From Membranipora membranacea (taxonomy: Eukaryota; Bryozoa; Gymnolaemata; Cheilostomatida; Membraniporidae), in NCBI GenBank assembly GCA_914767715.1, contig OU612070.1, forward strand, positions 19,458,025-19,522,024: 64,000 bases of DNA, read 5' to 3'. Both the position numbers and the translations under genes were made by a program. The first letter of the stretch is position 1, and each line of letters begins with the position of its first letter. Under the pieces are notes generated by a model. That model saw only the letters and a list, made by a program, of their open reading frames with translations, did no database searches and was not told the origin of the DNA. Below are positions 13,401 to 25,365 of the stretch, in pieces.

Positions 13401-16400
13401 TTTTGCCGTTTTTCCTATACTCCCTGGTCAAACCGAGATCCCAAGAGTCTGGCACAAATCTGAACCTCCAATTTAGAGTTGCTCCCTTCTGGCCGGCTAT
13501 TGCCAGTAGAAAAAAGCGAGCTTGGAATGCAGTCAAATTGAATCAAAATTGATCAGGACATGGACTGAACAGCACAGATCACAGCGAGGCCATCTTAAAA
13601 AAGCGATTACCTGAACTCTGAATCCTTCTCTCCTGGTTACTTGCGTACTCTCAGATAATATATTCTCACTGTTATCCCATTCAAAGTATATCTTAAACCA
13701 GTCATCCACTGAGGTGAAGTATAAACTGTCCTTTATTATTTTAGATAAGTTTAGATTCTTCATCAGGTATCGAGCCACAGCTAACCTTCCGTTACTTGCT
13801 GCTACAAGGAGCGGTGTGAAACCTAGCTGGTTTCTTGCGTCTGCATTGATTTGGTATCTAAAATAGAAGCGGACAACGCATGCATGAGAAACACATATGC
13901 AGAAACACTAGACACGCAGATTAGCTGGAGGGGCCCTTGGGCGGGGGCAAGAGACTGGGGGCTCAGACTATTACGCTAGAGTATTAAATATTAGCTAGCG
14001 TTTAGTTTAGCTAGTTTAGGGGTGGCTGTAGGTTTGCTTGCACCATATTTTGCAAACTTCGGAAGTTTATAAAATGTTAAGAAGTAGAATTTGGCTAGCC
14101 ATAATGTTAAATTCCTTTCCTCCTGCAAATACTTTATTCCCCAAAGGTAATATACATGTAGTTTAGATGAGTCACATACATGTACATTGGAAAAAACACT
14201 CGATTTGTTTATATGTGGAGAATAGGTGTAGCTGAGTTGAAATTGAAATGGAAGCAGATATTGTTGCAACTAAAGGGACCCTAGTAAAGACAGCATTTGT
14301 AAGCCGGATCAGATAATACAGGTTTGTGACCGGATAATTAGTTTGCCAGCAGACTAACCCCACTTAGAAAATTGGTCACATAAGCTCAAGTATCATTTCA
14401 GTAAACTTAGTATCAAAATGCTTTGTTTCTTGTATCGTAATTTCATTATTTTCCCAGGGAACGGCACACCCGTAAACATATCCTGTGTAATATGTTCATG
14501 CGTACACCTTATAAAAATGACTAGATGTAATGTAACAGACATAACAGCAGATGCAGAACTGAATTTAGGTATCAAATGCCGGCAGCCAAACAGGTGTGGC
14601 TGGTTTTACATCGAGATAGAGAGCTGCAAATGTTCACAGAGTTAGGATATCCTTACACTGAGTACATATGTTAAAGGCTCATAAAAATTGAAACTCAAAC
14701 AGCTGCATGTAGTATGTTTTGGCATGCAATGTGTTTGAAAAGAAAATGCGCGAAAATTTCTCTTGCTACCTTATGAAGCTTCAAACTAAGGCCCATCTAA
14801 CCGTAGGTGAGCAACAATGTATATCCTCTTTGCAGCCTTTACTTATACGGCAAAAGTATCTTAAGTTTGAGATGACAATTTAAAAAAAAGTTCATTATAA
14901 CCAGGAAAACTAATTACATAGATATGTTGCCTCCCCTAGAATGGTCAATAGAGTGGCCTAAAAATGCTATGAATATTCCATGTCAGAATCAGTTCAATTT
15001 TGACTTACATATGATATTTATATCATTGAAATGCATTAGAGGCTGGGGATTACCCCCAGACACCACAGGAGGAGCTTACAATACCCAACCAGGTGTCATT
15101 TCACACCCTCAAGGATTTCCGCCTCCCCTACCATTTTTCCTACGTTACAGCCCTGCCTGCGTTGACTCACCTTTTGACATGTGGAAGTAGCAGAGATATA
15201 AGATCAGTGTTCTCGTGAGAAGCTGCATAGTGAAGTGGTGTATTACTGTATATATCACATCGAGATATCGATACGTCAGCTAACAACTTCAGCAGTACCC
15301 TCAACAGAGCTGGCTTATTCCTCTAAAGGTATATAAGATAAGAATTTATTGCACCTCTCACAAAAACCATGGGGTTTATAATAAAGTAGTTTTAAATGAA
15401 TAAATTCAATAATGTAGTGTTACACAAAACCTAGATAGCATTTTTTACAAAAAAGCTATTGGTGTTTACTTTGTGTGCAGCACTTAAATGTTGCAATGAT
15501 GTGATATGATGATAGATGATAATATGATGGCTATCTCATTATTAGACCAGCAAAGAAGACGGGAGATGGCACCCTTGCATAATACATATCTCTGAACCAT
15601 TTCTTTCTTCCTAACTTGTACAACGTCGAACGCAATATATTCCATCCCTATGCAAAAACTAATAGGTCAGGCAGTAACTTATGATAAAGTTATGTCAGAT
15701 TTGCATGGTAACAAAATTCAATGCTCTCCTATGCATTGGTCATTTGGTAGTCTTTAATATTTTTGGCATATGATGGCATAATATCATTGAGTCACTGATA
15801 AGGGATCCAGCCATCAACTATCAACTGTTCGAGGTGTAGCAAGGGTAGTTGGTTGATACTGAAATTTCAATACCTGCGACACAGACTATGTTTGAGCGCT
15901 CAATCTCAGAGGTTTCTTACCTTACAGAGAATGTGTAGGGGAGATAACCCCTCCTCATCAGTTTTATCTGTGTCAGCACCATTAAATATCAGTGTCTTCA
16001 TTAATTTACCTCCTATCTGTAAACATAAATGAGAGCGTGGATCACAGGTATTCAAATGGCTGCTGTAATGGCACACTTGCTGTTGTTGTTGTTGTTAATG
16101 TTTTTGTTGGCAAACTCGATCCGAACTGGTGGAAATGGCATTCCGTTATCAATCACAGCGGTCGGGGTTGGGTTAAAAGTGTCACAACCAGCATCCCAGG
16201 CGAAGTTTTATCACTCAAACTTCCGTTTTATTAGTACCATATTCTCAGTTAACTGGGATGGTAGCAAACATTCAAATGGGGTTCAGATTCCACCTGCAGC
16301 TGTCAATCGCCATCCAGCAACTTTATGCATTAAATTGGTTCGCCACCAAGTGTTTCTTACCCCAGAATTTGCGCTTGTCAACGAAAACATATTTTGTCAA

Positions 16401-16854
16401 TGACTGGTCAAACTAAATCTTAAGGATAACCGACTGACAAATATGAAAATGCTGAAATTACAAAAATCCCTTTAAATTTTATTGTAAATAAGTCAATTCC
16501 AGCTTTCATAATATTGAATACCATTAGTCATCTGCTGGCTATCTGGATATTTTTTGTCTGAGGAAAGTAGATTTCCCTTAAATCATATTTCATCAACTAT
16601 TCGCTTTTGTCTTGAGCTGTTTCACCCATTACAAACACAGAGCACCCAGTCATAAAAGGAAATCCCCAAAACGCATACTAATATACAAACAACTTTCAGT
16701 TTTTTCTTACCTGGTCATTAGTGATGTTCGTACATATGGAGATGAGAGGAGTATGAAGACGATTATTTAACTCCTCGATGTTGCTGCCCAGTTTGACCAG
16801 GTAAGTGAACTGATGATATCTCTTCTCTTTGAGACACTGATGTAGCGACCCCAT
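10427..16854 (-). CDS. ankyrin-repeat protein with basic disordered tail (8 exons, 514 aa)
   Basis: Coding exons, 5' to 3' on the minus strand: 16854-16711, 16016-15921, 15322-15171, 13857-13611, 13120-13030, 12410-12121, 11469-11310 and 10791-10427. They close in frame. The N-terminal half holds about four ankyrin repeats. Signatures include LNNRLHTPLISIC, DEEGLSPLHILC, SNTPLHYAASHENTDLI and NQLGFTPLLVAASNGRLAVA. A Trp-rich linker (VDDWFKIYFEWDN) follows, then a Ser/Thr/Lys-rich tail. The last exon has basic helical segments (KAKLLKIGMKKAML). Ankyrin repeats bind proteins, so an adaptor role is likely, but I do not recognise the orthologue. The start is the first in-frame ATG of exon 1. That exon extends upstream to an acceptor at 16895, so a non-coding 5' exon must exist, perhaps with a donor near 17617. 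The fifth-exon donor is uncertain: a GTAAGC about 60 bp downstream is in the same phase and would add a Lys/Asn-rich stretch. Confidence 0.72.
12729..12858 (-). repeat. SINE-like repeat with U2 snRNA-like head, copy A
   Basis: Read on the minus strand from 12858, it starts ATCGCTTCTCGGCC, then TATTGGCTAAGATCAA. This matches the 5' end of U2 snRNA with one visible change (T to A in the Pyr run). The next 100 bp do not look like U2: no branch-site-pairing GTAGTA and no Sm site. They do match copy B at about 61061-61195 along their length, including a shared GAGGTCCTCTATGGCCTCA. It lies in an intron of the ankyrin gene. Known U-snRNA-headed SINEs are the nearest precedent. Confidence 0.7.
15671..15717 (+). 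repeat. dispersed repeat fragment, copy 1
   Basis: A block around CTTATGATAAAGTTATGT with following AGATTTGCATGGT is repeated, with a few changes, at about 34486-34532. Both copies are intronic. The family is unknown. Confidence 0.6.
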
Positions 16855-17357
16855 TTGTCTCTTTTCTATTGTGAATTCATCTTTAGTGGAACACGCTGAA
16901 AATAATAGAGACAGACTCATTTATTCTGGATTGCAATGGTATAGAGGCAAGATTGACAAAGTAAGGGAGTTATGGGGAGTTGTCCCAATTGTTTAACGCA
17001 CTTGCTATCCACCCTCAGGCAATTGACGCCAGGAAAGTCATTAGTTAGAGTCCCGCTGAGTAAGTATTCTTGATTGATTGTTGAAAGCGAGAAAGAACTA
17101 TCACAATATTTATTCTGAAATCTGATCCTAACAACATCTGAATTGACAAATTTAGAGGTATCGGACGAGATCCTGATTCCTTAGCACAGTTAACCTCCCA
17201 TTCCTCGTCTCATTTATTTTACACTAAATGTAATGATGAAAATTTTCAGAGTGAGAGCGAAAAATACTATAAAGTTTACAATGTTTAAAAATGGTCAATT
17301 CAAAAAAACTTAACGCAATAGTCTGAGAACCCTCTCTCGTAGCTCAAATTTTTCTCA

Positions 17358-17522
17358 ATGAAATTGAAAGATGACCAAGATCCGGCAGTTGCCATCATTA
17401 GCTACAGAAAACAACAATTAGCCAGCCAAAGCGGTTACATAGATAAACTATATCGGATGTTGTACCAAGAAAGTAATGATGATGAAGAGGTGTTTCTTGT
17501 TCAGTCGTCAAGGAAAATTTAA
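17358..17522 (+). CDS. small open frame of unknown function (54 aa)
   Basis: ATG to TAA, 54 codons, with a stop directly upstream. The product is highly charged and helical. Segments such as AIISYRKQQLASQSGYIDKL and ESNDDEEVFLV are less random than the neighbouring frames. I recognise no family. It could be a terminal exon, a transposon remnant or chance; there is no supporting splice partner. Confidence 0.2.
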   Translation: MKLKDDQDPAVAIISYRKQQLASQSGYIDKLYRMLYQESNDDEEVFLVQSSRKI

Positions 17523-20263
17523 TACATCCAATGCCAACCATCAAAGACGGTATGTTGTCCTGCAAGTCTTATTCCCTTTGCCCACTACTGTTGAGAAATT
17601 CAATTTAACACTTGGCCTACCTGAGGATCGAGAAATTTCAAACTACATGTGAACTCTGAGGAACACCGAGCTCATTTATATCCTTCCCTCTGTTGTGTTT
17701 ACAAACTGAATGAAGAGACATTTACATTATTGTTAGAGAAATAATGATAGTTCATTAACACTTCTAAACAATATGGCCGCTGCCCCAGCAGCGCTTAGAA
17801 ACAATACAATGAGATATAAATAATTAGCATTAATATTTAATGAGAAACAATACATATAATTCAGGATTATGATTATAATATTACATTTCTTACTCATTGT
17901 GCGATATTGTACCAGGATTGGAAATCGATGTCATTTGAATGCACTTCGCAACTTCAACTGTGATATTGAGAATTGGGGAATTGAATAATTATTTTTAATA
18001 TTAAAATAATCTCACCGATCATTAGAAATACCTGTGCACTGAGCTTCATACCATAATATCTAGGGGGTATAAACAAAAGCAGCCTAGCTCGCAAGGCCAG
18101 CCGATCCTGTTAAAATCAGTACGGATTAAAACATAAATGTGAGATTTAATCCTGTGAATTACCCCCACACAGTAAACCTCAGCCAAAACTATTATAGCCT
18201 TGGTTCTTAGAGCTGTGGCTGTTTGCGGCGCCACGAACCCCAAGGTGCACTCAGTTCAACTGAATTTGTTTGTTTTCAATATTCCTGTCAAACCATTTAT
18301 GGCACAACAAATGAACCAGACGTTTTTGTTCGATTTTGAGATTTTAATCAATTAGCTGTTCTATCGATTCTAATAAGATAATTATCAGTTCTTACTTGGC
18401 ACCTACAATCATCATTATATTTGTTCATATCAACTGGACAATCAGTTCTTTCATCTGCAAAGATGATTGTTAGAACCTATGATATTCTTGTTTTAATTTA
18501 TTGATTGACAAAAAGCAAGACAGCATGAACAGCTGACCCAAGAGATCTTAAAATCTGCTGTTTCTTCGACAGATATAAACTGTGATTCTGAAAGTATCAT
18601 ATGTTTGCGGCTGTAACATGATGTGCCTCCAGTGCAAAAAAAGTAAGAGTGAGGCTTAAATAGACGCCTTCATCACATGCTATAATTTCTCAAAACAGCT
18701 GAAAGATAAAATGAAAGAGAAGATACCACTTTAAGGTGGAGAGTTTTTTGAGCCCCCTTCTCTCCCGCGCGCGCCTGAGGGCCACTCGGCCTGGTTGTAG
18801 TTTATAGTTTAGATGGCTTACAATACGCAGAGTTCCAACAACATCAGCATCAGAGAGGATTTTCAGTTAATATTAGTTTTGGGACACTCTACCTGTTTTG
18901 TATGTTACTGAAATCTGAGTGCATAAACTTCGATTAGATAACGCAGGTGATTGAGAAGTTTGTGAGAGAAGTTAATGAGATCTTCAATTTGAGTGGTATT
19001 TATTGGGGCTCAACCAACTTGTAGATCGTTCTTCGAGAAGTGAAGTGTGAGGCATTTTCATGTTAAGCAATCGGGTAATAGTTTCAAGTATTGTAACCTC
19101 CATGAAATCAAAGCTATAATCAGCGCTGGCATCATCTGTTACTGTGCCAACACTAATCAAATCAATAAATAAGAATGGGCCCAATTTGGTCGAGTCAGTA
19201 AGTCACCTTGGTGCACTTTCAGTGGAAAATCTAAGCCCAATATATTCCTGATGTCAACTTCCAGCTTTATTTCCCATGCCTTCTACAATATCGGGTGGAC
19301 ACACCTGTTAACACAATGCCAACAGTTAACAATTTCACCCAAAGAATTACTAAAAAAGTTAATAATGATAAAGCGTTTGCCCAAGGACTCCTTGGTTTGC
19401 CTTAGCACTTAAAAATTGCTTTGATGGAAAACTGTCAGTGTTTGAAAAATTGAATGTCTCAATGAGAATACATCATAGTGGGAAATTTTCCAGTTGGTAA
19501 AATGTTAAAGTTGTGGGAAACTGTCCTGGTGGGAAACAGATTGGATAGATCAAGGCTGTGAAAAGAAGTTCTAACGGAGTAAAGTGCCAAGAAAAATGTT
19601 CGGATACCAACAATGGTTATACGGGAATTATGACCCAAAAACAATCCCTCAGCATTTAAAACTTATTATCACTCACCTTAAAATCGATCATTGATGTAAG
19701 GCTTTGTAGGCAGCAGTAACCGCTAACTCCATAGCAAGCTGACCTAACATGTAAAGTGATTTAAATTTTAATTTGTTTAGGCTCGCCGAAAGTTAGAAGG
19801 TAATGCACACTGTATTCAATTTAGCTTAAAGTGTTATATTTACTATCATCAATATTTATTTATAGAATCTCAAATAGAAGTTCAACAGCATAACGAGGTT
19901 TAGCCCCATCCTGTTAATTTTTTGCACAAATATTGAGCTTGGTCGATCATGTTTGCACACATTCCGTTGTTTTGGTGATAAATCCTTTTTTCAAATTAAA
20001 AGACTTTTACAGGTGTCCTAGCATTAGACCTTGGTCTGCTAATCAGAAATTCAATCTGGTTTGCACAGTATATACCACGATTAATCTGTTGAGCAAGTGC
20101 CGAGACTACAACATTGCAAATATATAACTCAGGCAGTTTTCTATATCTCGGACAATTACATAATAACTCAGCAGTTTTCGGCTACCAACTGCCAATGCTA
20201 TATTGTTCACATTTGTTATACACACTTATACTATACTATGATCATATCTGAACTATAAGGTCC

Positions 20264-20329
20264 CTTGTCTTGTAACACGGCTGCTTTTTTGGTAACTCCC
20301 CGAACCAAAAAAGTAGCCGTGTAACAAGG
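20264..20329. repeat. hairpin with 24-26 bp stem
   Basis: Left arm CTTGTAACACGGCTGCTTTT and right arm AAAAGTAGCCGTGTAACAAG pair around a 10-bp loop. The core is shared with hairpins at 5183 and 58765. It lies about 0.5 kb from the 3' end of the BCL-2 family gene and may be a short palindromic repeat element. Confidence 0.65.
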
Positions 20330-20775
20330 TTAGCAGCCCCTACTATCAATAATCAGGGCGTCTATTTTTTATGCTTCATTTTGCCTTTTTCTCTGTTTCT
20401 ATTTCATTCTCTCAAATTGCGACAGTAAAAGTTGTACCGAAAAGGTCTAAACAGATTCTTGAGAAAACCAAAATGTAATGATCAAAAGAGTGTTGTTAGT
20501 CTTTCACACCTGGACAACATCTGCATTAATCTAGTGTAGTGTACCAAATTAATCTGAAACAACTGAAAGCATTCTGTATTTGTTCAATTTTTATTATTGA
20601 GGTAAGGCACTCATAGATGCTTTCCATCTTTTCAGATCACGGCCATTCCATTAAAATTATTCTTCTTTCCCACACTGTGCTATGCTACTCAGACTGAGTG
20701 CTAGGACTGTCTTCGCATATTTCTCCCGCAAGTTTTAATTGTAACTCACTCTCGAATTGATTTACAATCGCTCAG

Positions 20776-23700
20776 TTAACATTTAAAGCGGCAAACGCAC
20801 TTATTTCCAGTACCACCGCCGATGAGCTTATGGATCACCACGGAGCCAAATATCCCAGCCGCCAGCGTCACAACAACCGTGTTAATGAAGGTGTGAGGCT
20901 CTCCAAACAGGTCCCTGAACACACTGGGCCGCTGCTGAAACTCCTTCACAAGAGCTTCCTGCGTATGAAAATTTAATAATAATAAAAAAAGTATCATAAA
21001 ATATTCAGCAGTTTATTGAGATTAGCGGGCTCTCCTAGCCTGGGCAAGCTATCCGGGGTGGGTAGGATGGTTGTCCCCTCAAACACACCCACCCAGTCCA
21101 GAAAGCCTTCCAAGGCTAGGGCTCTCACAGGTGAAGTCAGAGAGGAAGAAGTGCTACATATTTATGGCAGCTTCTTATTATAGATTTTCACACTGATTCA
21201 TATCAATTAACTTGAAAATTTAAAACAACCGAGCTTTTTCCATAGCTACTGAATAATGATATGGGATTCCCATATCATTATTGTGATGGGAATAGTTATT
21301 AGCTGTGATTTTCTATATACATCATTAAATCATCAGTGAAAAGATATTTTTCAATTTAAATTACACGTCTTGTACAGAGACATATTTTCCCATCGGGGAG
21401 TTTTATAAAGATACATACCCATCCTCCTTTCTCAGCTATGTAATCTTTGATTGGTTTAGTCTGTAAGAAGTCATAGGTCCATTTAACGACCTCCGGTATC
21501 AACTCTGGCTTGTTGATGGTGAAAGCTTGTATTGCCAGCTGAGCCCCAAACACAATTACTCCTAAAGAGACATAGAGCAAAGTCTATATGGTCGGATGGT
21601 TGTGATAAGAGAATTGTGGAGCCAACCATCATCCTGACCTGTCATTTTTGACTACATATTACAACAACATGGCTGCGCTTGGAGATACCTGTTTTTAGCC
21701 CACAGTGAGTGGTAGTTTGAGCACGGTGTTTAGGATTGAAAGACATAAAAACAAAGAAAACTTCATTAGGAATTACCTCACACTTGACACTAAGAGGACA
21801 ACTCCTGGAGAGTTAGTAAAACACTTGTCTGAATTTGATCTCCCTGACTTGATCTAGTAAATCTGAAAATGCTTGAGTTTTTTTTGGGGAGATATAATCG
21901 CAACTTCATTGATTTGAAAGTTATTGAAATGTTGCTTGCCATTTTCGGATTTTATTTCCTGGTCAGCTAGGGTGAATGGCCCACGACAGCCAAACCAGGA
22001 AGTTCACTGAGTGATCCAGGGGGTCTTTCAATTAGAAAGAGCGATGCTTTACTAAAGCAAATTATCACTATCACATCGCACAAAATTATCGCTCACTTGG
22101 TGTTTCAATTAGACAAATTAGTTCTCAGATCGCTCACCCAGAATCTATAGCTCCATCAATGAGTGAGCGATCTAAATGCGACCGAGATCCCTAGCAGGTC
22201 TCACTCACTCAGTCAGTGAGCGATCAGATTGCGATTTTGGCTGTTTCTAATTGAAAGACCCCCCTGAGGAGGTATGAATCCAGGACCTCGCGATCATGAG
22301 TCCGTCGCACTAATCATTGAGCTAACCCTGAGCGTAATGAACTCATTGTGACCGGGAATTTACGAATGATAAGCTTCTGGTGCATCTGCTGAATTATTAA
22401 TGGTAGGCGTAATGAATAGACTGTTAGTCACAAATAGCCTGTTACGATGAGGATGTAGATTTACCTGCTATTCTACCCCAGCTATATTTGGCGTCTTGAA
22501 AAGCCTCATCTAGCACCTCCTTGAACTGAGTTTTAGCTACCGGGGAGTCCACGTGTACTGCCCCAAGGTGCATGTCACGAAACTTGCGTCTTACTGCATC
22601 TTCATATTCGCGGCCTACAAATAGGTAAAACCTTTGATATTAATTTATGAATCAGTGGTAAAATACTAGCATAGCTATTACTTGTGGAAATTTGTCATCA
22701 GTATAAAACTTTGTGTCAGGATCCAAATGCAGCCTAAAATCTGACAGCTTTTACGTTATGCATTGATTGACGTCCCAGCAAGGATTTCAAGAAATCCTTG
22801 GTCCCAGTAACAACCTTCAAAAACTCTGGCAAGCTACTTGACAATAGTTTGCAAGTGTCAGCTATTCTTGATTCTGAACTTGTGGACCAATCAAAGATGA
22901 AAAATGATGTCAAGCAACCATACATAAATAGCCATATGCTCATTCATTGATTGATTGATATTGATTTAATTTGCCACATAGGAATGCCTAGCATTATATA
23001 AATGTGTGCGTACAATAAAATTTAGACTTTTGGAAAAAGGAGAAAAAACAGTTGTATAAAAATGATTGGATCAGGCGGTGAAAAACGATTAAATCCATGC
23101 TGCATGGGAAAGAAATATATTGTTGAGACATTACAGGGTCAGATATGTGCCTCATCCATATAATACATGTGTATATCAGTGTGCTGGTCACTGTCTAATT
23201 ATTGACATGTTCAGCTCTGCGGTTTTTTTTATATCATTGAATAGTTTGATTAGAAAGATTGTGACCATTCATAATGTCAATCAGTAATAGGTATATTATC
23301 ATATATTACTTTGCCCACCAGCATCCAAGCCTCTATAGCTCAGTGGCAGAGCGCTGGTCTTGTAAACCAGCGGTCCTGGGTTCAACTCCCAGTGGGGGCT
23401 CTTTTGCATCCTGGACAATTTTTGACATCAGTTAAAACAGTGAGCTCGGAAAGTGATCTATCAATGTTTATGAAGCTGGCAAGGGCACTTATTATGAAAA
23501 TTTGTAACTTTATAATCCAACTATGCAATGTTCAATATTCATATCGTAAACAATTATGGATAAGCCAAGGAGTCCATGGAGCTGCAGAGTGTAGTGTAGA
23601 CTTACATAGTCTACGTGATGCAATAAGCAAGGGGGTATCCTTCAAGGGCATATCTATATAAGCTGGTTTCCAGTAAAAGCTAGCCTCTAGACAGCGAAGT

Positions 23701-24187
23701 CGTATATAGTCGAGGATGACCATCATTGCCTCGGCGTCGCTGACCTGGTGTGCAGAAAAGAAGCCTATCAAAACACTTGATCACCATGGTACACTGTAGC
23801 CATACTTTCTCTAACCTAGCCTTGGTAGGCTCTCAACTTATTGGCTGTTGAGTGGGAAATACAACAGCGAATCAGAGCAAACACATTGTCTACAAAAACC
23901 TGGAAATTTATCTACTGGCCAACCCTCGGCTGAAGTGATCATCTATCTACTGATTATCATATTGGTTGTCCATGTGATCTGCTTTTATCATAGACATATC
24001 GGTGATCTGCTCCCAATCAATGAATCATATTCACAGGGCTAAACTCTCTATAGCTTACCTGCAGCTCACCAAACACACTCCCCTTCTTAGCACCAGATGC
24101 TGTCGAAGGAGTAGTCAAGTTGTCGTCTGATGCTTTAGACCCTCGGCTTGGGGTTGATTTTCCCGATGACTCCTTTGATAAGGACAT
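20776..24187 (-). CDS. BCL-2 family apoptosis regulator (5 coding exons, 247 aa)
   Basis: Exons 24187-24059, 23744-23606, 22614-22465, 21561-21419 and 20958-20776 join in frame. A Ser/Thr-rich head (1-43) is followed by a BH4-like helix at about 48-68 (MMVILDYIRLRC...W). BH1 is at about 123-140 with SWGRIAG. BH2 is at about 167-191 (WTYDFL...YIAEKGGWEALV). A C-terminal hydrophobic anchor lies at about 211-233. An intron lies exactly after the BH2 tryptophan codon (GGW|E), the position of the conserved BH2 intron of BCL-2 family genes. The BH3 region (about 82-93) is poor: the usual Gly-Asp is replaced by Cys-Arg. The protein probably sits in the outer mitochondrial membrane. Length is close to BCL-XL (233 aa). 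Whether it is pro-survival or a BAX/BAK-type effector cannot be decided here; the BH4 and weak BH3 favour pro-survival. The ATG follows its acceptor directly, so a 5' exon exists upstream (see 24616). Confidence 0.85.
22018..22266. mobile_element. MITE with GGGGGTCTTTCAATTAG terminal inverted repeats
   Basis: This roughly 248-bp element in the third intron of the BCL-2 family gene starts with GGGGGTCTTTCAATTAGAAA and ends with its reverse complement at 22245-22265. Its interior contains repeated GAGYGATC / TCACTCA stretches. There is no open frame. A related, one-ended copy sits at 33689-33860 in PRPF3. I could not identify a target-site duplication. Confidence 0.85.
23329..23400 (+). tRNA. 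tRNA-Thr (anticodon TGT)
   Basis: It folds as a complete 72-nt cloverleaf without CCA. The acceptor GCCTCTA pairs with TGGGGGC, the D arm is GCTC/GAGC, and the anticodon stem CTGGT/ACCAG carries loop CTTGTAA. The T arm is CTGGG/CCCAG with loop TTCAACT. A-box (TAGCTCAGTGG) and B-box (GGTTCAACTCC) promoters are intact. CTTTTG right after it at 23401-23406 gives a Pol III terminator. No intron. It decodes ACA. It lies in an intron of the BCL-2 family gene on the opposite strand. Confidence 0.95.
23402..23405 (+). terminator. Pol III T-run terminator of tRNA-Thr
   Basis: A TTTT run two bases after the discriminator base is the usual RNA polymerase III stop. Confidence 0.7.
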
Positions 24188-25365
24188 CTGCAGCAAATAA
24201 AAAATTGCTATACATGCATAAACATCCCTTCCTTCCCTACTGGGAAGTGCTGGTTCTGGCTAAGCTCGCCGGGAGGGGACTTCAGGCAGGGTGTAAGAGT
24301 CTGGGGGGCTCAGACTAAAGCTCACCAAGTTTGAGATAAGACACCCAATGTATTTTGACCCTATTATCCAAATTCATTCCTACCCATTACAACAAAATCA
24401 CAAAAATAATATAGTCTGGGTAGAAAACAATATTACTGTTTGCCCTCGAGGTTTCTCCAATCTGGTCATTGATATATCAGCATTTCTTTGTCTCGTCATA
24501 GTTAGTCAGCTACTTGCTCGAGAGAGGTTCATTTGAGTTAGGTAATTTCAGAATAAGAGAAATTGCGAGGTTTTAATTATTCCAATTTTTTGTGGTGGTT
24601 ACATTTATAACTTACCTTGACGTCTGATGCTTTGTCACCCGCCACACAGTAGTCACTCCTGCCTAACTTCAGTGCCGGCGTTCTCACATGATCTTCACAC
24701 GCCAAACCAGATATAATCACCCTATAAACTACTAGCCCTATTTACTTGAGTGTCAACTGAACCTACTGAAAACATAGGACTACCATTGTTAGCATCGCTT
24801 TATAGCAATGCAACAATACAGACGTATTCAATTGAGAGCAGCTAACTCCAGTTCAGTGCAAGATTAAATTTCATACAGGAGTCAGAGATTCACTTCTAAC
24901 ACCTCGGTCCTGGGTGGGACCTTGGGCTTCTTTGAATACAGCTGATTATACTTTTTGGAGTGTATAAACTTTATTGTACAATTTGAAACCTCATCTGTAC
25001 ACAAATAATTATTTACAAGATCTCAGTATCAGACAAAACCTTAGGCTTGCTTTCATCAAATTGCCAGCCAGTGATGAATGGAGTATCCGCATTAAATTTG
25101 GTCTCCATTCGTAAGATTTAGAAATACAGTCGTGTGGCTTTTGCATACCAAACAAAGGCTATATCTGTGGGACGATAATCCATCATAGAGTGTCCTTCAA
25201 TCGACGAAGAAGACAAGACTAGAGAGATAGCTCAAAAAAATCTTGGCTATAACCGCAGGGAGGTATTAGCTATTGCAAGACTGATACAGCATTTAGTATC
25301 TGCACCAAAACGCAATTTTCCGTTTTTAATTCATTTTCTGTTTATGATTATTGGCTAATGACTGA
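24188..25365. other. gap between BCL-2 family gene and PRPF3, with possible 5' UTR exon
   Basis: On the minus strand a strong donor (GTCAAG|GTAAGT, exon end 24616) precedes the acceptor at 24188. The exon before it is open in phase with the ATG but has no in-frame ATG before a TAA near 24755, so it reads as a 5' untranslated exon of the BCL-2 family gene. No other gene is visible. Confidence 0.45.

Larger units (their letters stand above)
16896..20775. other. intergenic region between ankyrin and BCL-2 family genes
   Basis: This 3.9 kb is AT-rich and has no multi-exon gene that I could trace. It holds a possible 5' non-coding exon of the ankyrin gene (a donor CTCAG|GTAGGC on the minus strand near 17617), one compact plus-strand frame at 17358-17522 (listed separately) and one hairpin at 20264-20329. 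The other open frames look random. Confidence 0.45.

Noticed and set aside
23311-23661. Plus-strand 116-aa frame
   Set aside because: It runs through the tRNA-Thr gene; frames over tRNAs commonly give this kind of peptide.
23848-24042. Plus-strand frame with a hydrophobic segment
   Set aside because: It lies within an intron of the BCL-2 family gene on the other strand; AT-rich DNA often yields such segments.
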